DNA of 64,000 nucleotides from Bacillota bacterium (GTDB lineage Bacteria > Bacillota > Clostridia > Peptostreptococcales > Anaerovoracaceae): contig JAQXIX010000029.1 of the NCBI GenBank assembly GCA_029008005.1, positions 62,001 through 126,000 of the forward strand, given 5' to 3'. Positions within the stretch are counted from its first letter, which is position 1, and each line of letters starts with the position of its first letter. Position numbers and translations under genes: made by a program. Below, piece after piece: positions 60,361-64,000 of this stretch. The notes below the pieces were generated by a model. It worked only from the letters and a program-made list of their open reading frames with translations. It was not told the DNA's origin and did not search any database.

Positions 60361-60660
60361 AAGTTAATAAAGAAAACCGTTGATGAGGAAGTAAAACTGA
60401 GGTACGGTCTTACAGAGAGTTCGGGATGGTGGAATCCGGGCAGATGCAGTTTCAGAATAATGGGCCTCTGAGGGCGAGGCGAAAGATTGTGATTTGATGC
60501 AGTCGAGTAGTTGAGACGTGACGCCGGCGTTATGGGCGAGGAGTGTGATGGCACTCTGCAGAGTGAACTTTTCACCGAATTAATTCGGAGCATGGGAAGT
60601 TAAACAAGGTGGTACCGCAGGCATAGCGCTTGTCCTTGATAGGACAGGCGCTTTATTTAT
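60361..60660 (+). ncRNA. T-box riboswitch, probable tryptophan specifier
   Basis: A full T-box leader. AGTA (60390-60393) lies in the stem I specifier loop, which is bounded by GAGG/CCTC (60385-60388 with 60465-60468) and CTGA/TCAG (60397-60400 with 60452-60455). The opposite strand of the loop holds TGG at 60461-60463. Distal stem I has AGAGAG and GGTGG. The T-box sequence AAGGTGGTACCGC is at 60606-60618. The terminator stem is 60625-60635 with 60642-60652, then a T-rich tail. TGG with trpB downstream points to tRNA-Trp; other triplets in the loop cannot be fully excluded. Confidence 0.92.
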
Positions 60661-60709
60661 TACCTTCACCGCGCAGAGCTGCATGAAAGTGTAGTGAAAG
60701 GAGAAAAAA

Positions 60710-62092
60710 ATGACTACAGTAAAAACAAATGAAATCCCTTACAAAATTTATCTCGAAGAAAATGAAATGCCTAAAGAATGGTACAATGTGCGTGCTGACA
60801 TGAAGAACAAGCCGGCACCGCTTCTTAACCCGGGAACACTGCAGCCGATGACTGCCGAAGAACTGGAACCTGTTTTCTGTAAAGAACTTGTTAAGCAGGA
60901 ACTGGATAATGATACACCGTATATTGAAATACCTAAGGAAGTACGTGATTTCTACAAGATGTACAGACCTTCTCCTCTCGTAAGAGCTTACTGCCTTGAG
61001 GAAAAGCTTGGAACGCCGGCGCATATTTATTACAAATACGAAGGCGGCAACACAAGCGGAAGTCATAAGCTTAATTCAGCAATAGCTCAGGCATATTATG
61101 CCAAGAAGCAGGGTCTTAAGGGAGTTACAACAGAAACAGGAGCCGGTCAGTGGGGAACTGCCCTTTCCATGGCATGCTCATATTTGGATCTCGAGTGTGA
61201 TGTATACATGGTAAAGGTATCCTATGAGCAGAAGCCTTTCCGTCGTGAAGTTATGAACACATACGGCGCCAGCGTTACACCGTCTCCTTCGGAAACGACT
61301 GAAGTCGGAAGAAAGATTCTCGCTGAGCACCCGGGAACAACAGGAAGCCTCGGCTGTGCAATTTCAGAAGCAGTTGAAAGTGCAGTAACAAGAGAAGGAT
61401 ACAGATATGTTCTCGGAAGTGTACTTAACCAGGTGCTGCTCCACCAGTCGGTGGTAGGTCTTGAAACTAAGACTGCACTTGATAAATACGGTGTTAAAGC
61501 AGATATGATAATCGGATGCGCCGGAGGCGGATCGAATCTGGGAGGACTTATCTCACCATTTGTCGGAGAAATGCTCAGAGGAGAAAACGATTACGAAATC
61601 ATAGCGGTTGAACCGGCATCATGCCCGAGCCTCACAAGAGGAAAGTATGCTTATGATTTCTGCGATACAGGCAAGGTTTGCCCGATGGCTAAGATGTATA
61701 CACTGGGCAGCGGCTTCATTCCGTCGCCGAACCATGCAGGAGGCCTGAGATATCACGGTATGAGCAGCATCGTATCACAGCTTTATGATGATGGTATTAT
61801 TACAGCCAGATCGGTAGAACAGACAGAAGTGTTCAAGGCAGCTGTACAGTTTGCAAGAGTTGAGGGAATACTCCCTGCACCTGAATCAAGTCATGCTATC
61901 AAGGTTGCCATTGACGAAGCAATGAAGTGCAAGGAAACAGGCGAAGAGAAGAACATCGTGTTCGGTCTTACGGGAACAGGATACTTCGATATGTATGCAT
62001 ACGAAAACTACAACAACGGAACGATGTCCGATTACATTCCGACAGATGAAGATCTGGCAGTAGGATTCGCTTCACTTCCTAAAGTAGATTAA
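60710..62092 (+). CDS. trpB: Tryptophan synthase beta chain, TrpB2 type
   Basis: PLP enzyme of 460 residues that makes Trp from indole and Ser. It belongs to the TrpB2 subgroup: longer than TrpB1 (about 400), with the extended N-terminus (PLLNPGTLQPMTAEEL), the RPSPLVRA segment, PLP lysine K120 in GSHKLNSA, ETGAGQWGTALS and the phosphate loop GCAGGGSNLGG. No trpA or other trp gene is adjacent, and the next gene is an unrelated protease. It may therefore salvage free indole. The upstream Trp-type T-box means it is induced when tRNA-Trp is uncharged. AAAGGAG precedes the ATG. Confidence 0.94.
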   Translation: MTTVKTNEIPYKIYLEENEMPKEWYNVRADMKNKPAPLLNPGTLQPMTAEELEPVFCKELVKQELDNDTPYIEIPKEVRDFYKMYRPSPLVRAYCLEEKLGTPAHIYYKYEGGNTSGSHKLNSAIAQAYYAKKQGLKGVTTETGAGQWGTALSMACSYLDLECDVYMVKVSYEQKPFRREVMNTYGASVTPSPSETTEVGRKILAEHPGTTGSLGCAISEAVESAVTREGYRYVLGSVLNQVLLHQSVVGLETKTALDKYGVKADMIIGCAGGGSNLGGLISPFVGEMLRGENDYEIIAVEPASCPSLTRGKYAYDFCDTGKVCPMAKMYTLGSGFIPSPNHAGGLRYHGMSSIVSQLYDDGIITARSVEQTEVFKAAVQFARVEGILPAPESSHAIKVAIDEAMKCKETGEEKNIVFGLTGTGYFDMYAYENYNNGTMSDYIPTDEDLAVGFASLPKVD

Positions 62093-62133
62093 TAATCAGG
62101 CATTGCTGCTGAAACAGAATAAACGTTCAACAG

Positions 62134-62172
62134 GGCATAGACATGTGTTATAATGTGTCTATGCCGTTTTTT
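62134..62172 (+). terminator. trpB terminator with the next promoter in its loop
   Basis: GGCATAGACA (62134-62143) pairs with 62156-62165, then GTTTTTTT. The 12-nt loop contains an extended -10 (TG-T-TATAAT, about 62146-62154), from which transcription of the M50 gene would begin in the 3' arm of the hairpin. Confidence 0.85.
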
Positions 62173-62204
62173 TGGCAGAATAAAAAAGAAAAAGAGGTAA
62201 CGAT

Positions 62205-62915
62205 TTGAGACAGAGAAATATTGACATTACACTTGTTATTATGATTGCAGTACTTGCGGCAAGTTCCTTCAGAAGCGGAGATTTTTCAGATCCGAGGGAA
62301 TGGCTTCTTGACAAGATTCTACTTTTGCCTGCTGTAATAATCGGAATTTCATTTCATGAATTCGGACATGCCTTTGTCGCCTACAGACTGGGAGACGGAA
62401 CACCAAAGGCTCAGGGAAGAGTAACTCTGAATCCACTGGCGCATATTGACTGGGTAGGACTTGCGGCATTGTTTTTCTGCGGGTTCGGCTGGGGAAGACC
62501 TGTGCAGATAAACCCATACAATTTCAAACACAGAAGACGTGATGAACTGCTGGTTTCACTGGCCGGTGTCGTAATGAATCTCCTTACAGCTGTGGTATTC
62601 TCGGTGGTAGCCGGGCTGATAATCGGAATTTTGCCTGCTACTACTCTGGGCGAGGGAATTTGGACGATGATGATGTACATCATACAGATAAACCTTGTTC
62701 TAATGATATTCAATCTGATTCCTTGTCCTCCTTTGGATGGATTCAGCATACTGGCGGAGATACTCGGATTCGGCAATACGGAGACATACTGGAGAATATA
62801 CCAGTACGGGAACTGGATTCTTCTTGCTATAATTGTTTTCGGAGTAACAGGAATGATAATAAGTCCATGTGTAAGTTTCCTGTTTAATCTCCTGTGCCAG
62901 CTGATAATTTTTTAA
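62205..62915 (+). CDS. Site-2 protease (M50) family membrane metallopeptidase
   Basis: 236 residues from a TTG start preceded by AGAGGT. Membrane-embedded zinc protease with HEFGH (about residue 51-55, in GISFHEFGHAFVAYRLGD) and the second motif NLIPCPPLDGF, which carries the third zinc ligand Asp. About five to six hydrophobic segments. It belongs to the short SpoIVFB/YwhC-like group without a PDZ domain. Substrate unknown. It lies 11 nt before pcrA. Confidence 0.92.
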   Translation: MRQRNIDITLVIMIAVLAASSFRSGDFSDPREWLLDKILLLPAVIIGISFHEFGHAFVAYRLGDGTPKAQGRVTLNPLAHIDWVGLAALFFCGFGWGRPVQINPYNFKHRRRDELLVSLAGVVMNLLTAVVFSVVAGLIIGILPATTLGEGIWTMMMYIIQINLVLMIFNLIPCPPLDGFSILAEILGFGNTETYWRIYQYGNWILLAIIVFGVTGMIISPCVSFLFNLLCQLIIF

Positions 62916-62926
62916 GGATACGAAAC

Positions 62927-64000
62927 ATGACGAATTATATAGAACAACTTAATGATAAACAGAGAGAAGCGGCGCTGCATACAGAAGGGCCGCTCCTTAT
63001 TCTTGCAGGAGCGGGAAGCGGTAAGACAAAAACCATGACGTGCAGAATCGCTTACCTGGTTAAAGAAATGGGAATAGATCCCTATAACATTCTGGCGGTG
63101 ACATTTACAAACAAAGCTGCGGGAGAAATGAGAGAGAGGGTAGAGTCACTGACCGGCAGTACGGGGAACATGTGGATTCTCACTTTTCATTCCGCATGTC
63201 TGAGAATACTCAGAAGTCACGCTGATGTCATTGGTTACAGCCGTGATTTTGCTGTATACGACCCGACAGATCAGAAGACCCTGATTAAGAATATACTCAA
63301 GGAGCAGAATATAGATCCCAAGAAATTCTCACCGGCTTATTTTCTGGGAATAATAAGCAAAAGCAAGGAAGCAAGAATCTCACCTGCAGATTACATTCGA
63401 ATCAATGGAGAAGATTTCAAGGAAAAAATGGTTCATGATGTTTATGAAGCGTACGAGAAAACCCTGAAAAAAAACAATGCCATGGATTTCGATGATTTGC
63501 TTTTGCGTGCAGTAGAGCTTCTCGAAAAGGATGAGAGAGTTCTTGAGAAATACAGACGCAGATTTTTGTACATAATGGTAGATGAATATCAGGATACAAA
63601 TATGCTCCAGTACTGTTTCGTCAGGATGCTTGCCGAAAAGAGAGGAAATATCTGTGTTGTCGGAGACGATGATCAGTGCATATATCAGTGGCGAGGTGCA
63701 GACATAAGAAATATTCTGGAATTTGAAAGGGATTATGATAATGTAAAAATAGTAAAACTTGAACAAAATTACAGATCAACTCAAGTTATACTAGATGCTG
63801 CTAACCATGTTATAGCAAATAATACGGAAAGAAAAAGAAAAAAACTTTGGAGTGATAAAAAAGAAGGACAACTTATAAAAATTCAATTAGCAGAAAATGA
63901 AATTGAAGAAGGTGACTTCATATCAAACACTATCAAATATATGAAAAAATATGAAGGTAGAGAGTATAAAGATTTTTCTGTATTATATAGAGCGAATGCG
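62927..64000 (+). CDS. pcrA: UvrD/PcrA-type DNA helicase, 5' part
   Basis: Superfamily 1A 3'-5' helicase used in repair and in clearing replication blocks; 358 codons are visible and the gene runs off the right edge. Motifs in order: Q motif LNDKQREAAL, Walker A AGAGSGKT, Ia TFTNKAAGEM, TFHS, II VDEYQDTN, III GDDDQCIYQWRGAD, and IV-region LEQNYRST. AAGGAT precedes the ATG. From about 63740 the GC content falls from about 43% to about 26% and codon choice changes, but the reading frame and the helicase homology continue. Confidence 0.95.
   Translation, partial: MTNYIEQLNDKQREAALHTEGPLLILAGAGSGKTKTMTCRIAYLVKEMGIDPYNILAVTFTNKAAGEMRERVESLTGSTGNMWILTFHSACLRILRSHADVIGYSRDFAVYDPTDQKTLIKNILKEQNIDPKKFSPAYFLGIISKSKEARISPADYIRINGEDFKEKMVHDVYEAYEKTLKKNNAMDFDDLLLRAVELLEKDERVLEKYRRRFLYIMVDEYQDTNMLQYCFVRMLAEKRGNICVVGDDDQCIYQWRGADIRNILEFERDYDNVKIVKLEQNYRSTQVILDAANHVIANNTERKRKKLWSDKKEGQLIKIQLAENEIEEGDFISNTIKYMKKYEGREYKDFSVLYRANA

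Noticed and set aside
1..64000. CRISPR arrays, tRNA or rRNA genes, insertion sequences
   Set aside because: No regularly spaced repeats, no cloverleaf-like segments in the short intergenic gaps, and no transposase motifs were seen on either strand.

Overview
The window reads as chromosomal DNA of a low-to-mid GC, strictly anaerobic Firmicute of class Clostridia. The support is strong AGGAGG-type ribosome sites, a four-subunit pyruvate:ferredoxin oxidoreductase, a Gram-positive LexA box, T-box and L20-type leaders, a CarD/YacL/IspDF/ProS block and a DnaE-PfkA pair. Anaerovoracaceae or another Eubacteriales Family XIII relative would fit, but that placement is a guess.

Layout. 1-5.6 kb: two divergent acetolactate synthase sets (ilvBN leftward, ilvBN-ilvE rightward). 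5.7-9.8 kb: lexA and the porGDAB operon, bracketed by near-identical terminators. 9.8-14.6 kb: a leftward module of thioredoxin, a PAS/sigma-54 activator, a CoA-acylating (sulfoacet)aldehyde dehydrogenase and a class III aminotransferase, with a textbook -24/-12 promoter and palindromic activator sites. 14.7-17.3 kb: mnmM-sfsA and infC-rpmI-rplT with an attenuator leader and an ATC start codon. 17.4-24.4 kb: a TetM-like GTPase fused to a Rae1/YacP nuclease, a trigger-factor-like lipoprotein, a glycine-riboswitch-controlled Na+/amino acid symporter and an L,D-transpeptidase. 24.4-33.4 kb: dnaE-pfkA-radA, then a leftward response regulator/kinase/PHP phosphatase operon. 33.4-38.6 kb: carD, yacL, ispDF, proS and the first half-size chromate transporter. 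38.7-56.8 kb: an accessory island. 56.8-64 kb: the second half-size chromate transporter, a cyclophilin, a DUF1836 regulator divergent from an acyl-CoA synthetase, a T-box-controlled trpB, an M50 protease and the start of pcrA.

The island is the most interesting part. Fifteen co-oriented genes lie between two chromate-transporter halves that are normally adjacent. They encode two transmembrane Ser/Thr kinases (one with TPR repeats, one with a DUF285 repeat ectodomain), a PP2C phosphatase, an FHA-FHA-ABC transporter, four zinc-ribbon proteins (three of them membrane proteins), a glycan-binding-like ectodomain protein, a SASA-type esterase and two wall peptidases (M23 and NlpC/P60). Two of the proteins share a C-terminal domain of about 228 residues, roughly 70% identical, that I do not recognise. 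Together this looks like a phospho-signalling system that senses or remodels the cell envelope. That function is inference from domains and synteny.

From about 63.74 kb to the right edge the base composition of pcrA drops abruptly from about 43% to about 26% GC. This suggests either recombination or an assembly junction.
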